Below are positions 58,601 to 60,760 of a DNA stretch of 64,000 nucleotides, piece after piece (the stretch's first letter is position 1; every line of letters starts with the position of its first letter). The position numbers were made by a program, and so were the translations under genes. Source of the DNA: Protonemura montana (Eukaryota; Arthropoda; Insecta; Plecoptera; Nemouridae). The notes under the pieces are model-generated. The model did not search any database and was not told where the DNA came from. It saw nothing but the letters and a program-made list of their open reading frames with translations. The stretch covers positions 11,846,418 through 11,910,417 of the forward strand of contig OX387605.1 in the NCBI GenBank assembly GCA_947568835.1, written 5' to 3'.

Positions 58601-59453
58601 TTGAAGACTAGCCCAAACATCTTCTCAACGCATAACCTGATCTCTAAGTGGCAAACTTTCGCGCGAGAGTGTCGAGAAAATAAATCAACTGGTCTGCAGT
58701 GAAACGTAACATCTGTGCGCGTAAACGGGCCGGAAATAACAAACATCTAGCTATGCGGCCGAGCTAGCAAATGCGGACTGGTTCCGTCGCCCGCCACGGT
58801 CGGCGCTGCCATCGATTGCCGCATTGTGGCGGGAAATGGTGTGAGGCGGGGGGGTGCGGTCGGCCAGTGTTTGGCGAAGAGATAAACGCGACCCTATCGT
58901 TTTTGAAATTCTGTTCCTGTGACCTTGCTTCTGTTAGGAAGCAGTAAAAGAGGATAGAAAAATGAATCGTCTATCACAAGTACAACACTTTCACCTATTA
59001 AAACTTTCACAATGCACAATATTAATTTGCTCGATCCCACGCGATGAAAATAAACCAGAAATACCAAAGAAAGCAAATACAGCGAAGCCAGCAAAATGTG
59101 AGGAAGTTTTATTGAGAAGACTGAAAACTGAAGAGTATTACGAATCTAGACATGAGTTGAAGCTTTGCAGCAGAAGCAGGACTGCATAACTATGTAGGAC
59201 TGTGCTTTCTAGGAACACATATTAAAATAACACACCTATGCGATACGAAGATGCTAGAAGATATAACCAGTTTCCGCTCCGGGTCAGTCGATCCCAAGCG
59301 CATAGTCCAAAGGGAAGCTTACCTGCAGTGCAGACTGGGCGAGTGCAGCGAGCTGCGCGACGCGCTACGGTGCTGCGCGTGGAGTCGCAGCGGCGGGGGC
59401 GAGCTCTGCGCAGCCGCGGGTCCAGTCGCGTCACGAAACGCCCAGCGCTCGTC
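1316..59453 (-). CDS. Partial 26-exon gene for a large ankyrin/armadillo multidomain protein
   Basis: Join on the minus strand of 59323-59453, 44324-44441, 38505-38605, 35222-35504, 34351-34723, 33747-34117, 33057-33368, 31951-32172, 29915-30008, 29316-29506, 28520-28761, 25753-25943, 25287-25395, 24207-24339, 23647-23896, 22995-23152, 22828-22915, 21935-22239, 21242-21400, 20697-20948, 20295-20450, 19439-19831, 18917-19060, 18373-18438, 3512-3706 and 1316-1672. These total 5394 nt, 1798 codons without a stop; every junction is AG acceptor/GT donor and phases agree at all joins. Domains seen: ankyrin-type repeats in exons 2-7, armadillo/HEAT-like helices in exons 9-15, low-complexity linkers, a conserved-looking helical block in exons 21-24 and a weakly FERM-like segment in exons 25-26. 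No signal peptide or membrane segment is seen, so a cytoplasmic scaffold is inferred. Both ends are open. I cannot assign an orthologue; the domain calls rest on motif reading only. Confidence 0.85.
1673..3511. other. Intron 25 (1.8 kb)
   Basis: Separates exons 25 and 26. It contains TGATTGATTG runs near 2130 and 2260 that resemble the CAAT-type tail of the local SINE family but lack a recognisable body. No coding segment is seen. Confidence 0.7.
3512..3706 (-). CDS. Exon 25, Gly-Gly-Gly motif and helix (weakly FERM-like)
   Basis: The 195-bp exon is phase 0 at both ends (65 codons). It encodes LLQLVVGGGLPCSKEEAASL then AGIQLRIEESWGRPLGAGAV, followed by a Pro-rich stretch ending RPISEDK. The SKEEAASLAGIQLRIEE helix after a beta strand and Gly turn resembles the F1-to-F2 transition of FERM domains. 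The acceptor is TCTGTGCGCAG and the donor GTAAGA. The FERM reading is tentative. Confidence 0.9.
3884..4077 (-). mobile_element. Internally deleted 5S-headed SINE copy
   Basis: The head is the best 5S match in the window (GTGTTGCTTAACTTCGGTGA on the plus strand, followed by CTCATGAGAACC). The tail end GGGGTTTAGCGACACTCTG with ATTGATTGATTA-type repeats is also present, but roughly 250 bp of the body is missing. Head and tail are retained on one fragment. Confidence 0.75.
9540..10260. promoter_or_regulatory. CpG-rich block in the 14.7 kb intron, possible internal promoter
   Basis: Dense in CG and GCGC compared with the flanking AT-rich DNA, with a CRE-like GACGTCAC at about 9720 and several TGCGCA-type strings. 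It could be an alternative promoter or an enhancer. A 256-codon minus-strand open frame spans it, but its composition (Arg/Ser/Ala/His) and lack of splice logic make coding doubtful. Confidence 0.3.
12164..12186. repeat. Run of 23 G
   Basis: Uninterrupted poly-G in an intron; length may be unreliable in sequencing. Confidence 0.85.
13103..13553 (-). mobile_element. Second long copy of the 5S-headed SINE
   Basis: Collinear with the 41934-42377 element over its whole length, including the 5S-like head (GGTGACGTCACGAGATCC end, more diverged) and the tail end near GGGTTTAACGACTCACTG. Flanking GGAGGGCATAGG (13091-13102) and GGAGGGTGTAGG (13554-13565) form an imperfect 12-bp target-site duplication. 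Older than the other long copy, judging by divergence. Confidence 0.75.
15669..15708 (+). repeat. G-rich tract with quadruplex pattern
   Basis: GGGGGTGGGGTGGGGTGGGG and continuing G-runs satisfy the four-G-tract rule on the plus strand. Confidence 0.7.
16784..17045 (+). mobile_element. 5S-headed SINE copy in the opposite orientation
   Basis: Plus-strand copy: degenerate 5S-like head (CCGGTTCTTGTAAGA ... GGTAGGTGACCACCATACAA), then the family body (ATTTGTGGAGGAGGACTCC). The 3' half and tail are missing or too diverged to follow. It is the only copy seen that points against the host gene. Confidence 0.65.
18373..18438 (-). CDS. Exon 24, 66-bp mini-exon
   Basis: The 66-bp exon is phase 0 at both ends (22 codons). 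It encodes ARDPDMQRGDDQIGETNREY CQ. It lies between acceptor TTGTTTTTAAG and a strong donor GTAAGA. Its low Ser/Pro content and phase fit exons 23 and 25 (HDYPAL-ARDPDM...REYCQ-LLQLVV). Because both ends are phase 0, skipping it would keep the frame, so it could be alternatively spliced. A 14.7 kb intron follows. Confidence 0.75.
18439..18916. other. Intron 23
   Basis: 478 bp, AT-rich; nothing else recognised. Confidence 0.7.
18917..19060 (-). CDS. Exon 23, helical domain
   Basis: The 144-bp exon is phase 0 at both ends (48 codons). It encodes EWLTASRVELERHGPLCREL then RDFLGKAAACGAPYQQWCAE LRHDYPAL. With the end of exon 22 it makes an all-helical unit (PPWHRAILNFLEEWL...ELRDFLGKA...YQQWCAELRHDYP). 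It faintly recalls the N-terminal helical module of Ras-family exchange factors, but this is resemblance of pattern only. The acceptor is TTCTCCCTCAG and the donor GTAGGT. Confidence 0.92.
19061..19438. other. Intron 22
   Basis: 378 bp; nothing else recognised. Confidence 0.7.
19439..19831 (-). CDS. Exon 22, longest exon: RS-rich linker and start of helical block
   Basis: The 393-bp exon is phase 0 at both ends (131 codons) and the longest seen. It starts DPIAAAADFLANRPYTRPRS after acceptor ATATTCGTAG, then RSMPRVAYESSRFLALPEPA. A Gly/Ser/Ala-rich linker follows, and the end is RDSPACLLVEIPPWHRAILN FLE. The acceptor sits beside an in-frame TAG, so the exon cannot extend further upstream. The final PPWHRAILNFLE helix continues into exon 23 as EWLTASRVELE. 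The donor is GTGAGC. Confidence 0.9.
19832..20294. other. Intron 21
   Basis: 463 bp, AT-rich; nothing else recognised. Confidence 0.7.
20295..20450 (-). CDS. Exon 21, conserved-looking helical segment
   Basis: The 156-bp exon is phase 0 at both ends (52 codons). It encodes VATNGLGCIAAALGGVGQRE, then TPEQEILAFQRQLQNLPDFD and SPEKPTAGQPIM. The acceptor is TGTCACCAG and the donor GTACGT. Low Ser/Pro bias and long helices suggest a folded or strongly constrained region. It runs directly into DPIAAAADFLANRP of exon 22. Confidence 0.9.
20697..20948 (-). CDS. Exon 20, Ser-rich and very basic linker
   Basis: The 252-bp exon is phase 0 at both ends (84 codons). It opens ATLFAFTHLMRQAPSRESVQ, carries a Ser-rich tract, then VILPVINLQCHEKPPPQQQH and a basic tail with RFSSLRHSHKRRSKSHANIA. 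Several R/K-x-x-S sites (basophilic kinase type) are visible. The acceptor is GTCCTTGCAG and the donor GTCAGT. Confidence 0.85.
21242..21400 (-). CDS. Exon 19, Leu/Pro/Ala linker
   Basis: The 159-bp exon is phase 0 at both ends (53 codons). It encodes VNLTVDCTGLEAQAAAPLPL, then PPPRAVQPTRSEGVGSLTGL ASVAGLGLEPAVQ. The acceptor is CTTTCTCCAG and the donor GTCAGT. A second open frame across the exon reads Gly/Arg-rich but does not fit the phase from exon 18. Confidence 0.82.
21401..21934. other. Intron 18 with small fold-back element
   Basis: 534 bp. Contains copy 1 of the flip-segment element (about 21524-21620), described separately. Confidence 0.7.
21524..21620 (+). repeat. Copy 1 of the flip-segment element
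   Basis: Order on the plus strand: GCCCTTTAC, TTAGCA, a 37-bp interior (CTAGTTTTAACAAAAACTAT...), TGCTAA, GGATAAATCAAGTAGACATG and AGTCTAAAAACCATCATA. It shares flanks with the 63429-63587 copy in the opposite orientation. Confidence 0.75.
21935..22239 (-). CDS. Exon 18, hydrophobic helix and basic Ser/Arg tail
   Basis: The 305-bp exon completes Ala and leaves at phase 0. It reads CPVSGAAPTVTGGGQRRSVA, then SEPPLLAQSLLSCFPCVLSP, then VVLLRLLLHRLLTTAAHLTR. A Ser/Arg-rich region ending TEPSSLRKRRK follows; the last residues look like a nuclear-localisation motif. The stretch LLAQSLLSCFPCVLSPVVLL is hydrophobic enough to consider a membrane segment, but the Leu/Arg periodicity suits a buried solenoid helix better. 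The acceptor is CGCTTGCAG and the donor GTGAAT. Confidence 0.85.
22240..22827. other. Intron 17 with truncated SINE
   Basis: 588 bp. About half is a 5'-truncated copy of the 5S-headed SINE (22253-22558). No exon is seen. Confidence 0.7.
22253..22558 (-). mobile_element. 5'-truncated 5S-headed SINE copy
   Basis: Shares tail and body with the full element (CACTGGTATAATGCCGTCGG, AATGAGTGGGTG, GTAGCCAACGCTTGTC), but stops before the 5S-like head, as expected of incomplete reverse transcription. The tail has ATGATTGATTAG. Confidence 0.7.
22828..22915 (-). CDS. Exon 17, conserved-looking short exon
   Basis: The 88-bp exon enters at phase 0 and leaves at phase 1. It encodes GALRDGSTGSGELTTQRWVQ then CGASYAVPR. 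The acceptor is TTTGTTTCCAG and the donor GTACGC. The phase-1 exit joins the CA of exon 18 to make Ala. The RWVQCGASY segment resembles the edge of a folded domain rather than a linker, but I cannot name it. Confidence 0.85.
22995..23152 (-). CDS. Exon 16, linker and helix after the armadillo block
   Basis: The 158-bp exon takes two bases to make Asp and leaves at phase 0. It encodes EAPPPTPLAESVEDNYITLT then SAPPNMVVSTVTSQVLGLSV EGAVMHVLKSIE. The acceptor is TGCTTTCAG and the donor GTGGGT. It begins with a Pro-rich hinge and finishes with a helix. A 79-bp intron, the shortest in the gene, separates it from exon 17. Confidence 0.9.
23153..23646. other. Intron 15
   Basis: 494 bp, AT-rich, with a SINE tail fragment at 23563-23625 abutting exon 15. 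Confidence 0.7.
23563..23625 (-). repeat. SINE tail fragment
   Basis: The TGGAGTTAACGATGCACTGT and CCCTACGGCACTGTTAT strings match the 3' end of the 5S-headed SINE. It ends about 20 bp from exon 15. Confidence 0.55.
23647..23896 (-). CDS. Exon 15, armadillo-like repeats
   Basis: The 250-bp exon enters at phase 0 and leaves at phase 1. It encodes QLLVLVLQIVATLALDPRHH, then RALVDQGLPDALSQLLLPSD, then EWYYTNHSTRYSRYVKHHAA and RSLVYLGLQHRVNLRFSVYD LLQ. Residues such as LVLQIVATLALD..HHRALVDQGLPDALSQLL closely follow the armadillo consensus (helix, N/D turn, GG.I..LV.LL). The aromatic EWYYTNHSTRYSRY insert looks strongly constrained. The acceptor is ATCGCCCAG and the donor GTGACT. Confidence 0.94.
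23897..24206. other. Intron 14
   Basis: 310 bp; nothing else recognised. Confidence 0.7.
24207..24339 (-). CDS. Exon 14, armadillo-like repeat
   Basis: The 133-bp exon completes Ser from exon 13 and leaves at phase 0. It encodes YHCLQLLAARSLLFMVEDEA then VQSQLAQEPQLRILAAALDS THDP. Two CTGCAG acceptors are 17 bp apart; only the upstream one (before CTACCA) fits the phase. The LQLLAARSLLFMVED...LRILAAAL pattern is typical of an armadillo repeat helix pair. The donor is GTAGGC. Confidence 0.9.
24340..25286. other. Intron 13 with decamer minisatellite
   Basis: 947 bp. The donor-proximal end is a decamer array (25161-25265); the rest is AT-rich with no recognised feature. Confidence 0.7.
25161..25265. 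repeat. Decamer minisatellite beside exon 13
   Basis: About ten units of GGCGTCGTGT, with five or more consecutive exact copies between 25181 and 25230 and decayed units on both sides. On the sense strand of the gene it begins about 20 bp after the exon 13 donor. Confidence 0.9.
25287..25395 (-). CDS. Exon 13, armadillo/HEAT-like helix
   Basis: The 109-bp exon completes Asp from exon 12 and leaves at phase 2. It encodes DVLSSVHALSVLNILHNALT then LYKRVIGSRQQCSPSQ. The two helices are solenoid-like. The donor region reads GAG|GTGAGCAG|GTGAGA, so two GT donors lie 8 bp apart; only the upstream one keeps the frame with exon 14. A decamer minisatellite begins about 20 bp into the following intron. 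Confidence 0.88.
25396..25752. other. Intron 12
   Basis: 357 bp; nothing else recognised. Confidence 0.7.
25753..25943 (-). CDS. Exon 12, basic then acidic linker
   Basis: The 191-bp exon takes one base to finish Ile and leaves at phase 1. It encodes EQRAARGPVDRSVCVGAVTP, then GARLKASGARRLGSVWRHAA, and ends with acidic DDAEDKEESVT. The acceptor is CCCGCGCAG and the donor GTGAGT. The sequence is less conserved-looking than its neighbours. The phase carried from exon 11 selects this frame over the other open ones, and the exit phase fits exon 13. Confidence 0.75.
25944..28519. other. Intron 11 (2.6 kb)
   Basis: AT-rich; scattered open frames lack splice-phase support or coding character. No mobile element recognised. 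Confidence 0.65.
28520..28761 (-). CDS. Exon 11, armadillo/HEAT-like helices
   Basis: The 242-bp exon enters at phase 0 and leaves at phase 2. It encodes TAVETHGATSDAECAPARRE, then LSAALCLLLRVCLSLIHGVH and TINKVIDACVVHRLAHVKVR ASDALRHPCWAD. The long Leu-rich helix and following helices fit a solenoid repeat. The acceptor is CTCCACCAG and the donor GTGAGT; read-through of the donor meets a stop immediately, which fixes the boundary. Confidence 0.9.
28762..29315. other. Intron 10
   Basis: 554 bp; nothing else recognised. Confidence 0.7.
29316..29506 (-). CDS. Exon 10, armadillo/HEAT-like helices
   Basis: The 191-bp exon completes Glu from exon 9 and leaves at phase 0. It encodes EQRPSLEAERSFQVLLHMAA, then NPECIGFLLRGLRAHIPALL and RLLQRLNETRLHRNMAALLH TVLK. 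Amphipathic helices with Leu spacing and Asn/Pro turns (NPECIGFLL..) suit an armadillo- or HEAT-type solenoid. The donor is GTCAGT. A second frame of this exon is also open but Cys-rich and not phase compatible. Confidence 0.9.
29507..29914. other. Intron 9
   Basis: 408 bp with GGTGG-rich strings near 29578-29655; no coding feature. Confidence 0.7.
29915..30008 (-). CDS. Exon 9, highly basic helix leading into the helical block
   Basis: The 94-bp exon enters at phase 0 and leaves at phase 1. It encodes ENYEQLRNESRRRVRRKLWK then EARSGRLSIHE. The acceptor is CCTGTCTGCCCGTAG and the donor GTAACG. It is short and easy to miss, but it supplies exactly the phase that exon 10 needs (G+AG makes Glu), where a direct exon 8-10 join would break the frame. 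The heptad-like charged helix could be a coiled-coil start. Confidence 0.85.
30009..31950. other. Intron 8 (1.9 kb)
   Basis: AT-rich; no exon or mobile element recognised. Confidence 0.65.
31951..32172 (-). CDS. Exon 8, Ser/Arg-rich linker
   Basis: The 222-bp exon is phase 0 at both ends (74 codons). It encodes SASGVRHPSRMLRRLRTPSA, then a serine-rich stretch with RGESVEEASSASVELLPRSN and an Asn run (NNNNN) before VPAK. No fold is expected. Basic-Ser patterns such as RTPS and RSRSP are plausible phosphorylation sites. The acceptor is CTACCACCAG and the donor GTAGGA. Confidence 0.85.
32274..32335 (-). repeat. SINE tail fragment with ATTG repeats
   Basis: A GATT tetranucleotide run (tail) is followed by GGGGCTTAACGACGCACTGC, the 3' end of the 5S-headed SINE. 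Confidence 0.6.
32378..32490. mobile_element. 113-bp element with 17-bp terminal inverted repeats
   Basis: TGCAATGCGCGGGGTAT at 32378 and its inverse (one mismatch) ending at 32490 bound an AT-rich interior with ATATAATT repeats. The interior also holds the module CAATTTTTGAGACGGTTATA found after the tRNA-like head 260 bp away. No target-site duplication is obvious. Confidence 0.6.
32619..32743 (+). repeat. tRNA-like head enclosed by a 21-bp inverted repeat
   Basis: 32646-32717 folds as a tRNA-like head: acceptor GTCCAAG/TTTGGGC, D-arm TAGCTCAATGGGTTAGAGCA, T-arm CGGGG-TTCGAGT-CCCCG, with no proper anticodon stem. It lies between ACACTAAAATCGTCTCAAAA (32619 on) and TTTTTGAGACGGCTATAGTG (32723 on), inverted copies with 3 mismatches in 21. 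A GATAATAATAAA tail follows. A tRNA-derived SINE is likely. Confidence 0.7.
32883..33005 (-). repeat. SINE 3' fragment next to exon 7
   Basis: GTGTTTAACGGCGCACTTTT, GACAACGGGTCATGTAGTAC and the following TGGTTCAATGGCATC match the SINE 3' part. It ends about 50 bp from the exon 7 donor. Confidence 0.6.
33057..33368 (-). CDS. Exon 7, ankyrin repeats then Pro/Ala linker
   Basis: The 312-bp exon is phase 0 at both ends (104 codons). DGHGNTALHLAVCQESVPWE is a textbook ankyrin start (DG.GNTALHLA), then CVLDLVERGAQIALRNASGV and the next turn RAADLAPTGLL (an ankyrin G..A.DLA pattern). The end is a low-complexity Pro/Thr/Ala/Ser linker. The donor is GTGAGT; a fragment of the 5S-headed SINE lies within 60 bp downstream of it. 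This is the clearest ankyrin evidence in the window. Confidence 0.95.
33369..33746. other. Intron 6
   Basis: 378 bp; nothing else recognised. Confidence 0.7.
33747..34117 (-). CDS. Exon 6, acidic-serine linker and ankyrin repeat
   Basis: The 371-bp exon enters with two bases completing Gly and leaves at phase 0. It opens with acidic EEEEPASSAVEHIDLAGLLA and then a serine/aspartate tract (SSSSSDDDDSSSCPSSGRSS) typical of casein-kinase target regions. An ankyrin repeat follows: LFALPALFLAVARGNATLVY then LLLKYGAVVNFQ. The repeat continues across the splice into exon 7 (VNFQ-DGHGNTALH), which strongly supports the join. The donor is GTAAAT and the acceptor CATTGTAG. Confidence 0.93.
34351..34723 (-). 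CDS. Exon 5, basic then Pro/Ala-rich linker
   Basis: The 373-bp exon enters at phase 0 after acceptor GATTAG and leaves at phase 1 at donor GTAAGA. It starts TMTELMFQVSGEVASRCERR, followed by a very basic stretch (AAKKRRATFRLPPR) that could serve as a nuclear-localisation or lipid-binding patch. Later comes a proline-rich tract (PKPVPAPTPPAPPAPTP), suggestive of SH3 or WW partners, and then a helix ILLNLSMKEAEG. An ATG follows the acceptor by one codon, so an alternative promoter and start here cannot be excluded. Confidence 0.88.
34724..35221. other. Intron 4
   Basis: 498 bp; includes a short GCTGTTT heptamer repeat at about 34777-34800. Confidence 0.7.
35222..35504 (-). CDS. Exon 4, ankyrin repeat
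   Basis: The 283-bp exon completes the Arg codon from exon 3, adds 94 codons and leaves at phase 0. After the linker LEPGSSSSLSSPASPPVPLI comes a clear ankyrin repeat: NALHVAVDHGAVDVARLLLK then YGVEPNQ, with the LH.A...G...V..LL..G..PN signature. A Gly/Pro/Ala-rich insertion with DACTFFDTTPGGG follows, ending PVPRRVSW. The acceptor is TTCTGCAG and the donor GTATGT. Confidence 0.92.
35505..38504. other. Intron 3 (3.0 kb)
   Basis: AT-rich with a CG-rich patch near 36380-36640 and a 10-bp tandem (CATGTTTTTC, about three units) near 38238-38268. No exon recognised. Confidence 0.65.
38505..38605 (-). CDS. Exon 3, linker after the first ankyrin-type unit
   Basis: The 101-bp exon enters at phase 0 and leaves at phase 2. 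It encodes VNLHGSLLDKTSSTESQSQD then VEILLRKSKTLIDR. It extends the ankyrin-type unit with VNLHG and then a polar linker running into a helix (VEILLRKSKTLIDR). The acceptor CTTTGCAG and donor GTAAAC are both good. The leftover AG joins the first base of exon 4 to make Arg. Confidence 0.85.
41934..42377 (-). mobile_element. Full-length SINE with a 5S-rRNA-derived head
   Basis: Read on the minus strand, the element begins at 42377 with a head resembling a eukaryotic 5S rRNA gene. It keeps the control-region blocks GATCACCGAAGATAAGCAAC (with minor changes) and ATGGGTGACC in the right order and spacing. A unique body follows, then a 3' end GTGCGTCGTTAAACACC and an AAT-repeat tail. It is flanked by a 12-bp direct repeat, GTTGTAGTGGAA, at 41922-41933 and 42378-42389, the mark of LINE-driven insertion. 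Transcription by RNA polymerase III from the internal 5S-type promoter is inferred. The best copy in the window. Confidence 0.85.
43698..43770 (-). repeat. tRNA-like sequence, left arm of the palindrome
   Basis: Same tRNA-like structure on the minus strand, with T-loop TTCGTAT and a poorer acceptor stem (GTCCAGA against TTCGGTT). Differs from the right arm at a handful of positions only. Confidence 0.7.
43908..43980 (+). repeat. tRNA-like sequence, right arm of the palindrome
   Basis: 73 nt with D-arm TAGCTCAGTTAGTAGAGCA, anticodon stem CCCGA/TTGGG with loop CCGGCAA (GGC in the anticodon position), T-arm CCGGG-TTCGTTT-CCCGG and an acceptor pairing partly. Position 33 is C instead of U and a GGC anticodon is not usual for eukaryotic tRNA-Ala, so I treat it as tRNA-derived, not a working tRNA. 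Confidence 0.7.
44324..44441 (-). CDS. Exon 2, start of the ankyrin-type region
   Basis: The 118-bp exon finishes a codon carried from exon 1 and then gives 39 codons, leaving at phase 0. It reads LASSPGDLSIEAAQLERAIR then FNDTVKVKRFLDLHHDKFQ. The pattern of a helix, an Asn-Asp turn and a second helix with RFLDLH is that of an ankyrin repeat or N-terminal cap (AI..ND...V..FLDLH). The acceptor is CTGTTGCAG and the donor GTAGGA. Large introns flank it on both sides: 14.9 kb upstream and 5.7 kb downstream. Confidence 0.85.
49678..49711 (+). repeat. GGGAAC hexamer repeat
   Basis: Four to five GGGAAC units ending in a G-run; quadruplex-compatible. Confidence 0.75.
51157..51656. repeat. Four spaced copies of a 39-bp motif
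   Basis: CTCCTAGACGCAGCCCGCAG followed by AGCAAACTCGGCTCCTCCA occurs at 51289-51328 and nearly identically at 51618-51656, with more diverged copies at 51157-51196 and 51459-51490. Spacings are about 132, 168 and 161 bp. Confidence 0.75.
56161..56208. repeat. TA dinucleotide and ATTTAA repeats
   Basis: A TATATA run followed by three AAATTT-type units. Confidence 0.85.
58375..58394 (-). repeat. Third copy of the TTTTTGAGACGG module
   Basis: Minus-strand ATCAATTTTTGAGACGGTCG beside an A/T-rich tail; a truncated member of the same tRNA-headed family. Confidence 0.5.
59323..59453 (-). CDS. Exon 1 (most 5' exon seen), Ser/Pro-rich lead
   Basis: The 131-bp exon enters at phase 0 and leaves at phase 2. 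It encodes DERWAFRDATGPAAAQ followed by a Ser/His/Arg-rich stretch ending SLHSPSLHC. A pyrimidine-rich acceptor ending TTCCTCAG precedes it and a GTAAGC donor follows, so I read it as internal with earlier exons outside the window or unseen. An alternative is a first coding exon: an in-frame ATG lies at 59481-59483 (minus strand) and would add MSCIPFPVPQ. The phase-2 end joins exon 2 to make Ser-Leu-Ala. No domain is recognisable. Confidence 0.7.
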
Positions 59454-60336
59454 CTGAGGAACGGGAAATGGAATGCAGCTCATTAGCAAGCTGTCGTGTA
59501 TTTCACGCACCCTATCAACGCTCTGCAAGCTAGCTGGGTATTCTGTACAGTACTAACACTGGCTTCTTGAGGATACATTTTTAATACGTTTTTTTCAGTT
59601 TCAAGTCTCACCATACTTTTCAAGATAAGCAGCCCCAGGACCACATTAATGAGCTAAAATGTTGATAAATTATAGCCCAATTTTTTAGTTCCCTTATCCA
59701 TTTGCAATTGTTAAACATGTTGATATTTTCATTCTGTAGTTATCTCTATTATGTTTTGTATTTTATTTTATGAACAATGAGGGCGCAGACGTAAATTGTT
59801 CTCCGCTACACGGTCTAAAAAATGTTAATTGCTTTTCAACAGACTAAACAGTAGTTTCCGAGCAAGCAACCAGTAAATTGCGATGCTCTAACCGAAATTA
59901 CTGTTTCACAAGTATTTCTTAAAAGCGGAACAAAAAGCACTTGCGCACAGCTGGGCGTGGGTGCCCCCCTCCCCCTCCTGCCACCCACAACCCGCCTTGG
60001 GGTCACTCAGCCAGTCGGCCGTGTCTTGACACGGGAAAAAAATAGTGGCCGGCAGAGCGAGCCACTTTTTTTACTGCCACTCCTTCAGCTAATGTTTGCT
60101 TTTTGTTACTTGCTTTGCAGTTACTTTTCGGCCCTCTTGGCGCGCTGTTTTCCTTGGTTCGGTGATTGGATTGTCGCTAAATAATCACCGCACTGAGTTC
60201 CGAGTCCTAAGTCCTGAGTCCTGATCGCTGGACTGGTGTCGATAGGCAGCTTGGTTGAAAGTTAGCCTGGCGGCATTGAGGGATGCACAAAACCTTATGC
60301 CGATGTTCAAACCAAATCAGGAACCCCAAGAGTACC

Positions 60337-60760
60337 TACTACCGTTGAGTGTAGGTTATAGGTAGAGTTTCAACGTCAATGTAACAGTCTCTGCGTGAAA
60401 GATGGCCGCCAAATGACCACCTAACCGACAAAAATGCAGAGTACCGGAACATCACGTTAAGTGGAGCCACTGTCGCATGAATTTTAATTTCGATATTTCT
60501 CGTAGGTTAACTCGCTTTCGAGTCTTTTCATGCTTAAAAAATCTCCATCAATGTTTACCTCAACGATTGATATACACGTAACGATATTAAAAAGCGAGTA
60601 ACCTACGAGAAATATCGAAATTAAATTTCATACGACAGTGGCTCCACTTAACGTGACGTTCCGGTACTCTGCATTTTTGTCGGTAAAGTAGCCATCTTTC
60701 ACGCAGAGACTGTAACATTGACGTTGTTTCTCTACCTATAACCTACACTCAACGCTACTA
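60337..60760. repeat. 424-bp inverted repeat (fold-back element)
   Basis: The left arm starts CGTTGAGTGTAGGTTATAGG and runs through CAGTCTCTGCGTGAAAGATG, ATGCAGAGTACCGGAAC and ATTTCGATATTTCTCGTAGG. The same order appears inverted from about 60590 to 60760. Arms are about 180 bp with scattered mismatches; the unmatched centre is about 60-70 bp. No coding capacity; a non-autonomous fold-back element is likely. Confidence 0.85.

Larger units (their letters stand above)
44442..59322. other. Intron 1 of the visible gene (14.9 kb)
   Basis: Largely AT-rich. It carries four spaced copies of a 39-bp motif (51157-51656), a GGGAAC tandem (about 49678-49706), TA repeats (about 56161-56187) and one minus-strand copy of the TTTTTGAGACGG module (58375-58394). 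Exons 1 and 2 join in phase without help, so no extra exon is required. Confidence 0.6.
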
